The notes below the pieces were generated by a model. The model made no database searches, was not told the DNA's origin, and worked only from the letters and a program-made list of their open reading frames with translations. From assembly GCA_039621445.1 (NCBI GenBank), contig CP154957.1, forward strand, positions 8,785,071 through 8,849,070: a stretch of DNA of 64,000 nt, written 5' to 3'. This document shows positions 1 through 26,700 of the stretch, piece after piece. Numbering within the stretch: position 1 is the first letter of the stretch; each line of letters begins with the position of its first letter. A program made the translations under genes and the position numbers. Source of the DNA: Euglena gracilis. Its lineage: Eukaryota; Euglenida; Euglenophyceae; Euglenales.

Positions 1-185
1 GAGGGGGTCACTCCAATTTCTAAAAACCAGTAAGTCACTCATTTTCAAAAAACCAGCAAGTCACTACCCCCCCCCCCCCCGGGGGGGCAGGGGTTCGTGC
101 CAAAAACCAGTCAGTCACTCTGAAAAAACCAGTCACCCACCACCCGGGGGGGGGGGGGGTCGGTCAGTGCTTCAGCAATTGCCTG
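1..185. mobile_element. Family A element, right part (left end outside window)
   Basis: Contains repeated CCAGTCAGTCAC motifs, C/G runs and a right terminus ending TCAGCAATTGCCTG. The expected 8-bp target duplication on this side would be GCCGACAG (186-193), but its partner is outside the window. Confidence 0.6.
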
Positions 186-1428
186 GCCGACAGCCCAACA
201 ACTTTGTGGCCTGGCGCTTCTGGTCCTCTCGGCTTCTGGTCTGCTGCCCTTTGTCTTGTCCAAACCAATACCAAAACCAGAATAACATGCCCCCCCCCAA
301 CTGTCCCCCCCCCCCGAGCTATTCCCATAGGGGGGATGGGAAGAGCTCACTGTCATCGCATAGACTTTTTATAAAGGACTTCTCAAAAAAGTCTTCAAAA
401 ATCGACGTTTTGGGACGATTTCAAATTTGAATTTTGGCAAATGTGCTTAAAATTGACCTTTTTTTTTGCGAACGTCCAAAAAAGTTGCCAAAATGACCCC
501 TTTTGGCTGTTTGGGCTGTCCGAGATTCAGGTATGGGAGCAGCTTGGGGGGGGGGGGACTAGATCCCCCCCCCCGAGCCTTTCCCCCCATACTGTTCCCA
601 TTGGGCCGTAAAAGGGACAGGAATAGCTCGGGGGGAGGGGGATGATACGCCCCTCTCTCCAGCAATGGAACTGTTTCCGTTTTGCCATTCAGGATGTTGA
701 GGCACGGCAAGAACCTGGGACCCCCCAGCCACCTCACCACAAACCCTACCCCGAACGCTGTTCCTAACCTAAACCCGATACCAAGTCGAAGCCCCACCCT
801 AAACCAGCCTCTAGCTCAGAATGCCACCGTTCCACACCACGCCCCCACCCACCATTGTACCATGTGTGTTTTGGTGGCTCCCGGTGCCTGAATTCGAGAG
901 TTGGCTCCCGCCTCAGTCCAAACACCCCCCCCAACAGAGATTTGAGGGAGAACTTTGCCTTTGAAAACAGCAAAAAAAAAAAGCGAAAACAGCCCTTTGC
1001 GTGGTCAAGGCAGGGTCCACCACAACCCGGCTCTGGATAGCGTCATTGGCGGGGGTCTGCTGGGTGGTGGGAGAGGCCGTGAATGGGATGTGAATGAGTG
1101 AGTGAGTGAGTGAGTGAGTGGGTGGGTGGGTGGGTGGGTGGGAGGGTGAGTGAATGAGTGAGTGTGCGTGCGTGTGTGCGTGTGCGTGCGTGTGTGCGGT
1201 CTGTGTGCGTGCGTGCGCACGCGTGTGTGGAAACAACAAAGTCCCCCGAAAGGCGTCCTGCAAAAAAAAACATGACAGAAATTCCAACGACACACAAATG
1301 CAACCTATTTCCAAGAGCTGAGCCCGCCATTCTGCGACTTGAAAGATCCCCAAATTCGTCTGATTTTCTGTTTTGGGGTTACACTTGCTTGTTTCGGTTC
1401 CTCTGAAAGAACGCTGCACCCCTCTCAC
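186..1428. other. Non-coding: gene D intron or 3' region
   Basis: Contains C and G runs (288-315, 549-595), degenerate telomere-like CCTAAACCC-type sequence at 738-808, and GTGA, GGGT and GT microsatellites at 1096-1225. No exon could be fixed. Confidence 0.4.
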
Positions 1429-4185
1429 CCTTGACAGCTTGAGTACGCCTACACCTTGTACCCTCTTCCTTGGAGTTCCAACCACGTAATGAATTTCTGG
1501 ATTCCTGTCAACTTGCTGCCTGAAAAGTGATGGCATTTGCGTTGCATCCCATTCTGGGTCTGTGCTTGCTGTAAGAAAGGTTTGCTGGAACAGGGAATAT
1601 GCATAAAGAATATGTAGTGGTGAAAACTGTGGGGTGTTTACGCACAATGCTTACACGGCATGTTGTGAGGCTGTGGTGGTTGTGGCAGAATCAAATCTGA
1701 ATGATAAAACAGGGAGTTTCATCGGGGGGGGGGGGGGTTATGGCACCGGTATTTGATATGCAACACAAGATGCATCTTTTGACATGTCGGGTTCACTTAG
1801 CTGCCTCTATGGTTACATTCCTGTATGGAGGAGAAGCATCAGGAAACAGAATCAACTAACTCCCCCATTTAAATGCACGGGGTGGGCACGTTATTGGACT
1901 GTAATTTCGGGTGTGCCACAAATTTGGGCACCACCCAAAAGCGAGCAGTGAAAAGAGCCTCTGAGGGGGGTGCGCACTTTTTTTGGACTTCACTTTCAGG
2001 TCCTGTGGGGTGCACACTTATTTGGGTACTGCACACCGTTTGGGCGCCCAAATGGGCGCCGAGCACTCAAAAGGGAAGGGGGGTTTCCCGGGAAAGTTTC
2101 TCCAGACAATCAGCAAGTGCAGAGGTGGGAAACAGGTCCCTATAAAGACAGGCCAGCAGGTACAGGGGTGGAGGACAGTTTCCCACCAGGGCAGGGGAAA
2201 AAAGGATGACCTTTTTACTTCTGGTGAGGGACAAACTGGAAATGAAAAAAAATGCTTTTTCCACAATTTGTCACTGGAAGCCTGAAAACATGTTCCAATC
2301 TTCTCCAACCCAGGCAGAAAATTCTCAAAAAAATCAGAAGACAGGTCCCTATGAGGACAGGTCAGCGAGGACAGAGGCAGGGTTTTTTTTTTAAGACCGG
2401 GGGGGGGGAGAGGGTCGGCACCCACCCACCCCCTGGGGTGGGGCCCCCCGGGGGAGGGGGGGGGGTCCCGGGGGACCCACCCACGTTTGACCGAAAATGG
2501 CCAAAAATTCTAAAAATAGCACCTTTTCAAAATTTTTGGCGCCTTTGGCGCCGAAAAAGATATACCCACCAGCCCCTACCCCCCCCCCCGGGGGGAGGGG
2601 GGTCCAAGGGACCCACCCACGCTACCCGGGGTCCAAGATTAATAAAACCCCTGGACAGAGGGCACAAGGCAATTTCCTGGAAAAAACAATTTCCGGGGGG
2701 GGGAGGTACGAGCACTGGAAGAGTCTCTTTAAACCCCCAAATAGGTGGCCATCTGTAAGTATGGACACTTATTGCGGATGGCCAGCCTGTGGGAATGGGG
2801 GCGGTTCTATTTGGACCCGATTGCCTGATCTTTGTTGCTATCCTTCAGAAATTCCATCGAAAAATGCTGGGAGTGGACCCACCTTTGGTGGCGGGGTGTG
2901 TGCTTTTATTTGGACCTGTGCTCGTAGCGACCCCGCGCTTCTATTAGGGGTGGTCCAGAGCATCTCACACCGAGCTTTCAAGAGCCAACCACAGAGACTC
3001 AGCTAGTTCTCACCCCCAGTAGCCTCTTCGGGTCCGCTGTGCACCTTGGAGAGCCAATTTACAACATGGACAAAAAATACGGGAAGCAAAATACATGGAA
3101 AACCACTCGAATTTCCCCATATCTCCCCCCCCAATTTTGTGCAGTGCACCTGCCCTCTGCACTTTGGGGGAGCAACCACAAAATGCTGGGGTTATGAAAT
3201 GCCCATCCTTGGGGTTTATTTTGAAATGAAAATCGCCAAAAAAAACACCACCAGAATTGCATTTTGACCAGCTTTTGGAATTTTAAATTGACTTCTTTGC
3301 CGAAAAAAAATTCATTACAACTGAAGAATATTACCACCATTTTCCCTGAATTTTGGATTTCCAGATTTTTTTTCTCAAAAAAATCTCCCATATTTTTACC
3401 CCGCACTATTTTTCCTGTAATTCTTGTCTCCCATAATTTTTGTCCACAATGATCAACATTGAGCAGAATACCCCAACCCTGTTCCTTCATCAACGTTTGA
3501 TTGGTGCAGTAATTGGTTGGAGCCGCGGCTGGCAAAGGCTGAAGGTGATCCAACCAGGTGTGAATATCTGTTGGTTGAGGCCGACCGCAATCCAACCAAT
3601 CAGTTGAGGTGAAGCAGCTTGGTTGGGGGCGGTCGGCCGCGGCCAACCCAAAGTGAGCCAGCCTTCCACGGCAACCCCCCGCCCCTGCACCTTCCCAGAA
3701 AGGGGGAAAATTGTCCGGAAAAGATGGGACAGAACGAAATCTATTTGGCATTTTTTATTTAGAATTTTCATTTATTATTTATTATTATTTATTTATTATT
3801 TTTATTTAGAATTTATTGGAATTTTTTTATTTAGAAATTTTTGGGATAAACTAATGCAGAAACTTTCGGGGGGGATGAATTGAAAACTTGTGGGAATCCA
3901 TGAACGGAAATGTGACGAAGGGGTCCAAAATGGTGGGCAGAAATGGCGGGCTAGGAAAGGCTGATTTTCTACGCTCCGGGACTTTTCCGCCGATTCCATC
4001 TGCATACCTTGCTTTTGCACTTTCACGTTGGACTTCCACCTTTTAAAAACCACAGCGATGGAAATTCCAGAGCGACGCGCCTGATATGCCACCGCAGGGT
4101 CCCGGACCAGAAACTGCACCCCGTTCTGGAGGATGGTGCCCAGCCTTGGTCCAAGGCGGTCAGCGAAGGTGTTGGTACTGAGCAT
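1429..4185 (-). CDS. Gene D: unrecognised protein, first two exons, 3' partial
   Basis: Exon 1 (4008-4185) starts at ATG 4185 and encodes MLSTNTFADRLGPRLGTILQ, NGVQFLVRDPAVAYQARRSG and ISIAVVFKRWKSNVKVQKQ, ending at AAG/GTATGC in phase 1. Exon 2 (1429-1568) enters in phase 1 after TTTCTTACAG, encodes STDPEWDATQMPSLFRQQVD, RNPEIHYVVGTPRKRVQGVG and VLKLSR, and ends at AGG/GTGAGA in phase 0. Both read as ordinary folded protein with a basic, alternating surface, but I do not recognise the family. The 2.4-kb intron contains repeat families B, N and R. The gene continues to the left; no later exon is certain, and the frame from 1330 back (MAGSALGNRLHL) is only a candidate. Confidence 0.6.
1705..1850. 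repeat. Dispersed repeat S, copy 1
   Basis: Shares AAAACAGGG, TTTGATATGC, AAGTCGGGTTC-like and GGTTACATTC-like blocks in the same order with 7945-8110. Ends and class unknown. Confidence 0.4.
2378..2653. mobile_element. Family B TIR element, copy B1
   Basis: Termini CAGGGTTTTTTTTTTAAGAC and ATTAATAAAACCCCTG. Flanked by perfect 8-bp direct repeats GACAGAGG (2370-2377, 2654-2661). Interior has paired C/G runs and a GGCGCCTTTGGCGCC hairpin near 2538. No open frame of note. Size and TSD length suit a non-autonomous hAT-type element. Confidence 0.8.
2730..2960. repeat. Dispersed repeat N, copy 1 (inverted)
   Basis: On the minus strand it reads CTAATAGAAGCGC, then GGGTCCAAATAGAA and GGTCCAAATAAAAGC motifs, matching 61615-61880 in order. 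The repeated TCCAAATA(A)AAGC motif suggests an internal or subterminal repeat. Confidence 0.45.
3050..3440. repeat. Dispersed repeat R, copy 1
   Basis: A diverged copy of 44480-44840: both have AAAACCACTC, CAGTGCACCTG, TTTTGAAATGAAAA, CCATTTTGACC-like and TTGTCTCCC blocks in the same order over about 350 nt. A-rich with no coding frame. Confidence 0.5.
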
Positions 4186-4261
4186 GTGGGCAGTGTAAAC
4201 ACCTGAACATGAAGGAATGTATGAATGATAACACCGTTGTGCTCATCCATCCATCCAGCGA

Positions 4262-4332
4262 TATGCATATACGAAAATGAATGCATCCCATCATACGTAT
4301 GTGCAAACGGATGAATACTCATGCACATATAC

Positions 4333-4371
<39 letters not shown>

Positions 4372-4445
4372 CAGAGGTACACATACATATACACATACAC
4401 ATGCACACACCACATATACACATATGGACGTATGCACATATATGT
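4262..4445. repeat. ATACAT/ATACAC microsatellite
   Basis: Imperfect CATATACATATACACA tracts between the gene C stop and the gene D start. Any promoter of gene D would lie here; I see no clear TATA box that is separable from the repeat. Confidence 0.6.
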
Positions 4446-4590
4446 GCATGTATTTTTGTCACCCTTTGTACACCCCCTCAATCCCCCCCACATCAGGCCG
4501 ACAATTTATAGAAAGGCAGCCTCGCATCACCGCTGGTGTTCGTTGGGCACAGGGTGGTATCAAACAGAATTGACGCGGAGGAGCACATGC

Positions 4591-20961
<16,371 letters not shown>

Positions 20962-23081
20962 CTGATGTCCACACTGGTCCCAGAGTCTTGACCCCCCCCC
21001 CCAGGAGGGGCCCCTCTGACTGAAGCGAGGCATTGATGGAAATGCAAGTGCGCCACTTCCTGTCCGACTGTCGGATGTTTTTACACAATGAAGCGCTCCG
21101 CATTGTTGTCAATGTCAGGCAGTAATAACAACAGAACAATTGGTCCGGCGTATGGCGTATCCGTTGTGCTGTCTCCACAAATAGTAATGCTGAAGGTCAG
21201 TCTTGGCAAGTAAAATAGCGAAGCGTTCATCGGAATATGTTCCAAGGTTGCCGAGGTGAGGCCCTCGTCTACCGAGCGACTTCAAATAGAGGAAACAGAT
21301 GCAGGAGGAATGCTCGTTAAAAAAATGGACCACCAAGCACTGTTTGATTTTGTTGCATTTGAGCAAAAAGAACAAAAAAATAAAATGCAGACTCTTTTTG
21401 CACAGCTGGTCCAAAGATATACACCCAAAAAAGGACAATCTGGAATATGTGCTGTTTTTCTGCAAAACAAATGTTTAAACAGACGAACCTTTTTCTACTA
21501 AAATGGTAGAGAATGGCTAAAAATGGAAGCCCTGTTGTAACCAGGATGATTTATCTTGAACCAGAACGATGGCAATTGAAGTCATGAGATGTACAAAAAA
21601 TAATGGGGGAGCTGGGACCCGGGGGTGGGTCGGGTCACCCCCTCACGTCAAAGCTTTAACGGGCCTGGAAAACTTCTAATTCTGTGGCTGGTCAAAATGC
21701 CGGACACCAGGCAAAAATTGTAGGAAAATCCCTAATATAATTACCCGCCCCCCCCCCGGGCAATTGTCGCGTGACAAATCGGGCAGCACAGAGGGGGGTG
21801 ACAATTTCCCGGGGTGACAATTTGGCCAGCACAGAGGGGGGTGACAATTGCCCGGGGGCGTCAATTGCCCAGGGGCGTCAATTGCCCACCCATGTAGGCC
21901 ACATTAAATCCAAATGACCAAGAACACCATCTGAAACACCAGTGAACACGCAAAAATGCAGCTATGGTTGTGATATTGTGCAGAGCATTTGGTATGTGAC
22001 ATTTCTCAGCACGTTGTAGCGAAATAGAGGATCAATCGAGTCGTGTTGGCGAAAAGAAAGTTCACAAACATCTTCTGTGGGGGGGGGGTGACAAATCGGG
22101 CAGCACGGAGGGGGGTGACAATTTCCCGGGGTGACAAATTGGCCGGCACAGCCAGGGGTGACAATTGCCCGGGGGCGTCAATTGCCCGGGGGCGTTAATT
22201 GCCCGGGGGGGGGGGCGGGTATGAAAAAATGCAAAAAAAACTTTTGGTCATGTGGAAAATTCCCAAACGTCAAAAAAAGGCGTGATGTGCTTAAAAATGA
22301 CAGGAAAAAAGCATTTCCACCGCACAGTGATAATATGACGTGGGCCGCAGAGGTCCCACTTGCATTGGTGGTTGGTGGTCCATTTACGCTAAAGCAGGCG
22401 TCACATTGTTCGTACTCATTAATGCGCAAATAACCACTTGTCATTTCGCATTTGCGCCACAAACAACATGACATGCGCATTAGAACGAGAGATGCGCAAA
22501 TGAACCACCTCTGCTGTCTACGATTCACCGGCCGTCAATGACTGTGTATTTTCACCACTGTCTGTTTTCATTGCTGGGGCGAGACTACGTCGTACTCGCT
22601 TCGCAGGTTATTATTTATCATAAGCCGACAGGTGGCCGGATCTGAATCGCCCTCCACCCCCTGTGCTCATACTTGCATGGGTGATTTTCTAACTGCAGGC
22701 GTTCATCTTACTTAGGTGTTTATATTTCTGGCGGTCCCACTGGTCCACCGTCGCCCCTTTGTCACACTGTGTATCGACAGTGTCAGTACATGGGCACTAA
22801 AGCGCGCACAAACAAAATTGTGTCCATGAACGCGAAAGCGCACACAACCGAAATCTGTTTGTGCGTGCTTTGCGCCCATGAACACAATTCTGTTGTTCAA
22901 AATTGCGCGCTTCTTCTTCCAATTTCTTTGCAACAAGTTGGTTGAGCGGATTCCAGGTATACGTTGGGCGGAGATACCCATCCCTTTCAATCCCTGCACA
23001 CCCCCTTTCGCATCTCTTTCTCTTGGCAAACACCCTGCAACTATCCTCCTTCCCCTATGCCCTTCCTGCCGGCTTGGTCAC

Positions 23082-23116
<35 letters not shown>

Positions 23117-23549
23117 CCTGGCATTCCCTCCCCACATGCCTCAAAAAGACACCAAGGTGCCGCAAGAGAAGCAGTCTGCCAAAAACCCAGGATGCACACC
23201 GCCAGTTGTTCGGGGACACCCAGGGAAACAGCTGAAAAGAGAAAGAAGGGCGGTAAAGGGCCCAGTCCTTTCCGGGGAGGAAGGTCCTGGGGGTTTTGAG
23301 GTGCGAGCCCATTTCCCCCCCAAAAAACGCAATTTTTCGTCAAAATACACCCCCAAAACATTACGCATTTTTTGTGTCTCTTGTCATGTCTTCAAACCCC
23401 CTGGCGTCTTCATTTGTGTGGTGGCATAAATGAACACGAAAAAGGTTAAATGCGAATTAGGCCGCCTAAGGTTAATTAATTTTAAAAAAAAGACCATACT
23501 CAGCTGTTGTTGCTAGTGAGCAAAAGGGAACAAAACATGCACACATGAC
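20962..23549. other. Between genes B and C, no certain gene
   Basis: Holds family G (21741-22221), unit-like TTTGCGC/GCGCAAA palindromes (22400-22520; 22795-22890), a CA array at 23085-23112, and a K-type end at 23441-23475. Open frames on plus at 21256-21501 and 23136-23300 are not supported by splice signals. The 3' end of gene B should lie here. Confidence 0.4.
21741..22221. mobile_element. Family G element, copy G2 (internal duplication)
   Basis: Begins TACCCGCCCC and ends GGGGCGGGTA. Two blocks of CGGGCAGCAC...GTGACAATTTCCCGGGG plus GGCGTCAATTGCCC units enclose about 190 nt of unique DNA. Flanks do not show a duplication. Confidence 0.55.
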
Positions 23550-23701
23550 CAGGTTTCATGTCCCCCTGGCTGAGGCCGCAATCGCCCCTCCAGGTCATAA
23601 TGCCAAATGGCCCCGGCCTTGTTCAATTCCACCTTGGGCCGACCCATCTCCTCCACCACAAACGCTATGAGGGGCTGCAGCTTTCGCTCAGAACCGCAGC
23701 C
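23550..23701 (-). CDS. Gene B, mTERF repeat exon (last recognised)
   Basis: The acceptor is CTCCGCCATGTCAG. It encodes GCGSERKLQPLIAFVVEEMG then RPKVELNKAGAIWHYDLEGR and LRPQPGGHET, ending at TG/GTCATG in phase 2. The ending (Leu-Glu-Gly-Arg-Leu-Arg-Pro) is characteristic of late mTERF repeats. I could not place the remaining C-terminus between 23.5 and 21 kb. Confidence 0.65.
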
Positions 23702-26700
23702 CTGACATGGCGGAGAACAAAAGAGATCCCCTCAGCGCTTGGCAACAGGAGAGCGGTGGAATAGCGATAGACTGGGAACATAGAGTTGTCTGGAAGCGGT
23801 CATTGGTTTTTCAGGTGACAGCCTTCAAGGAGGCAGGAGGGCAGGTGTATCATCTATGGCTTATTGGAATACTACAGCGCACATGGAAAGATCGGACAGT
23901 TGTTGCATTTTGGCCAACTTTCAGGCTGCATATCCAACTTTGGACCTATTTTAGGCTTAAGAGCAAAGCCCAAATCACAGAATTATGCCCTAGTTATCAG
24001 AAAAACTGCACATAAACATGGGGAAAACCACCAAACATGTGCATTGCACAAAGAAACTTCCCGCTGCGTTGGGTATGCTTCCGGTTATGAAAGATTGAAA
24101 CTGGAAGGGTTGCTGCTGTAAATGTTTTTGGTTAAAGAGATCCAAGGTTTCTCGCACAACTGGCAATAATCAATCCTTCTTGCCCGACCCAGAAGGCATC
24201 AGCTGGGCCTGGTGGCCTGGGGAGGAGCGATGGCAATCATGAGCAAAGACAAAAAACATCGGACCTTGGTCCGATTTTTAAAAACGATTTAAAATATCCC
24301 CCGTTATGGTAACCTTTTTATAACTGAGCCCATGCCCCAGTTGATTTTAATTGCAACCTCCCCTGTCTTCACCGCCCCCTACACCAAAAAGACATCAAAA
24401 CAGCGGCTGACACTGCAACATAAAATGTCAGGGCAACTGTTTACGAGGAGGCAAAGCAACTGTCTGTGACACTGGCAGAGGGCAAAGGAACGCGGACTCT
24501 GAAACTGCGAGCCCCCCAAAAATACAACACAACGAACAAAAAAAAACTGGGTGGACGACAAGGGGCAGCATTTCTTTTGCAAGGGACCGCCCCATCGCTC
24601 TGGGGGTGGGTAAAGGGGGTGGGTAAATATTCAAATTTTAAAATATTGGAAAAAAAGAACAATCGTATAAATTTGAATTTGAAAAAAATACGTTAATAAT
24701 GAATATATGCCGTTTCAGGAAAAAAACCAGACTTTTCCAAAGCAGTATTGGTTTGCTCCCAGAGAAAATCATTGCGATAATTGTTGGGTGGCATAACCAT
24801 CATTGTCCACCACAACTCTACACGAGCCTCCCGTTGGCACACACATTTGTAGAATATTGTTCCCAAAACTTCAACTTTAAATCTAAACGCATTTTGTAGT
24901 TTTGGGGCCCAGCAAAAGGTTTAGCAAAATCTCCAACAAAAAATAAGAATTAAATCTAATCTTGTTGCTTTGACGCTTGGTTGGTATTTACCAGCAGCAC
25001 ACTGGTCCTGGTCACTTGAATGCACACATCTGAAAACCTTGTCAAAAAAGCTGGCTTTCCGCTGTCCAAAATTTAAACCATGCACACTCTCTCAAAAATT
25101 GGTTGGTCTTTCCAACGAACTATTTTGCCACTGCAAAGCAGATATTACCAGAATTTGCTGAGATATGACAGCCTTACTGAGAAGGTGGGTGTCTCTATCC
25201 ACTTTGAGGAGATGACCAACACTTTCAGGGTTGCTTTGTGTGGTGGACCACGTCCAGTACGTTCTGGGAGAGGAATTGTACTCGCTGTTGCAGCGATTCC
25301 AGACGGAACCCCAGCAAGCTGGGGGCGTAGGTCGCACAGCCTCACTCGTATGCCATCAAACCTCTGTTTCTTTGGCAGCCAACGGCATTGACACCCAAAA
25401 TCGTCCCCGCAAAGCGGTGCTGGAATCTCTAGTCCACCCCAGATTTTGGTCATAACCTGGACAGAACCTGGAAAATGAAGCTGCTGGGAAATGGCTATTT
25501 TTAAAAGAAAAATGCATGGGTCGGACCCGGACGGGACCCAAAAGGGGGGTGGTGCCTGGAACAGTCAGTTACTATGAGAAAACTAGTTGCCCGCCCCCTT
25601 GGGGGAAGGGGTCAGCCAATGATTGTGTGCTCCTGGGACGGGTACCTGGGGACCTCACTCTAAAAAAAAATCACGAGTTACCTCCGGCTGTGGTCCATTT
25701 TGAAGCTGGGTAGAAGGGGGACCTGTTTGTAGACGTCACACTATGCCAAAATGATGCCCCTGAATGAAAACTGTGGGTTACATCCTGAAAAATGATGTCA
25801 TTAAAACTGAGGGGTATTAACGACAATTGTATTAACGTATTATGACATTTTTAATAAAAAACGTTGAATGGCATTTATGCCCAAATTCGGCAGCCCCCCC
25901 CCCCCCACGGGAAACTATCACCCAGCAGGTTGGCCAATATCAGGGACCGTGACAACTTCCTATCATGACAGGTTGGCTGGTACCAAGAATCCTGACAGTT
26001 CCCAGGCGGGACCCTGTCAGTTTCCTGGGTAGGGCATTTCAAGGGAAAATCAATCAAAAAATGACCCTGACAGGTAGGAGGGTACCAGGGATCCTGACAA
26101 CTTCCTATACTGACAGGTTGGCCGGTAACGGGGACCCTGACAATTTCCCGGGTGGGACCCTGACAGGTTCTCGGGCATAACAGTTTCTCAGTGAGGAGGG
26201 AGTAGGTAAATGTCGACAATTGACAAATCCTGGCAGGGATATGCAGCGTCCAGGACGGAGTAAAACACAAATGGCAAAACCCAACTTCGTGGAAAGTGGC
26301 ATCCATTGGCATGAAGCTGTGTGGGCTCTTCGCACAACCTTCTGCATCAGTCAACCTGCAATTTGTGTCACCAGAAGAACCCCTGAGGGGGCTGTTTATG
26401 GGAAACCCCCTGGGACTGGCTTGGAGGTTGCTGGATTTTTTTTTAAAAAAAGTGTCAAAATGGCCAAAATAAAATTTGGAGTGGTTTTGCTTTTTCCACC
26501 TCCAAATTTTAACTGAAAAAGGCCAAGTGCCCACTAAAATAAAATTGAGTCCGGAAGCTGAGAATATTTGAAAAAAAGGGAAAGAAGAAAACAACAACAA
26601 GGTAAGGTGAGGTAAGCAACAACAAGGTGAGGTTGCATTGCAGGCAACACAACCATAACAAAACTGCAAAAAAAAGAAATTTGCTTCAAAAATGGAAACA

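Noticed and set aside
738-808. Telomere-like CCTAAACCC tract (also 44850-44895)
   Set aside because: Too short and degenerate for a telomere; probably interstitial or chance.
23136-23300. Plus-strand frame with KDTKVPQEKQSAKNPG
   Set aside because: Reads like protein but lacks splice sites or neighbours on plus; strand is opposite to all other genes.
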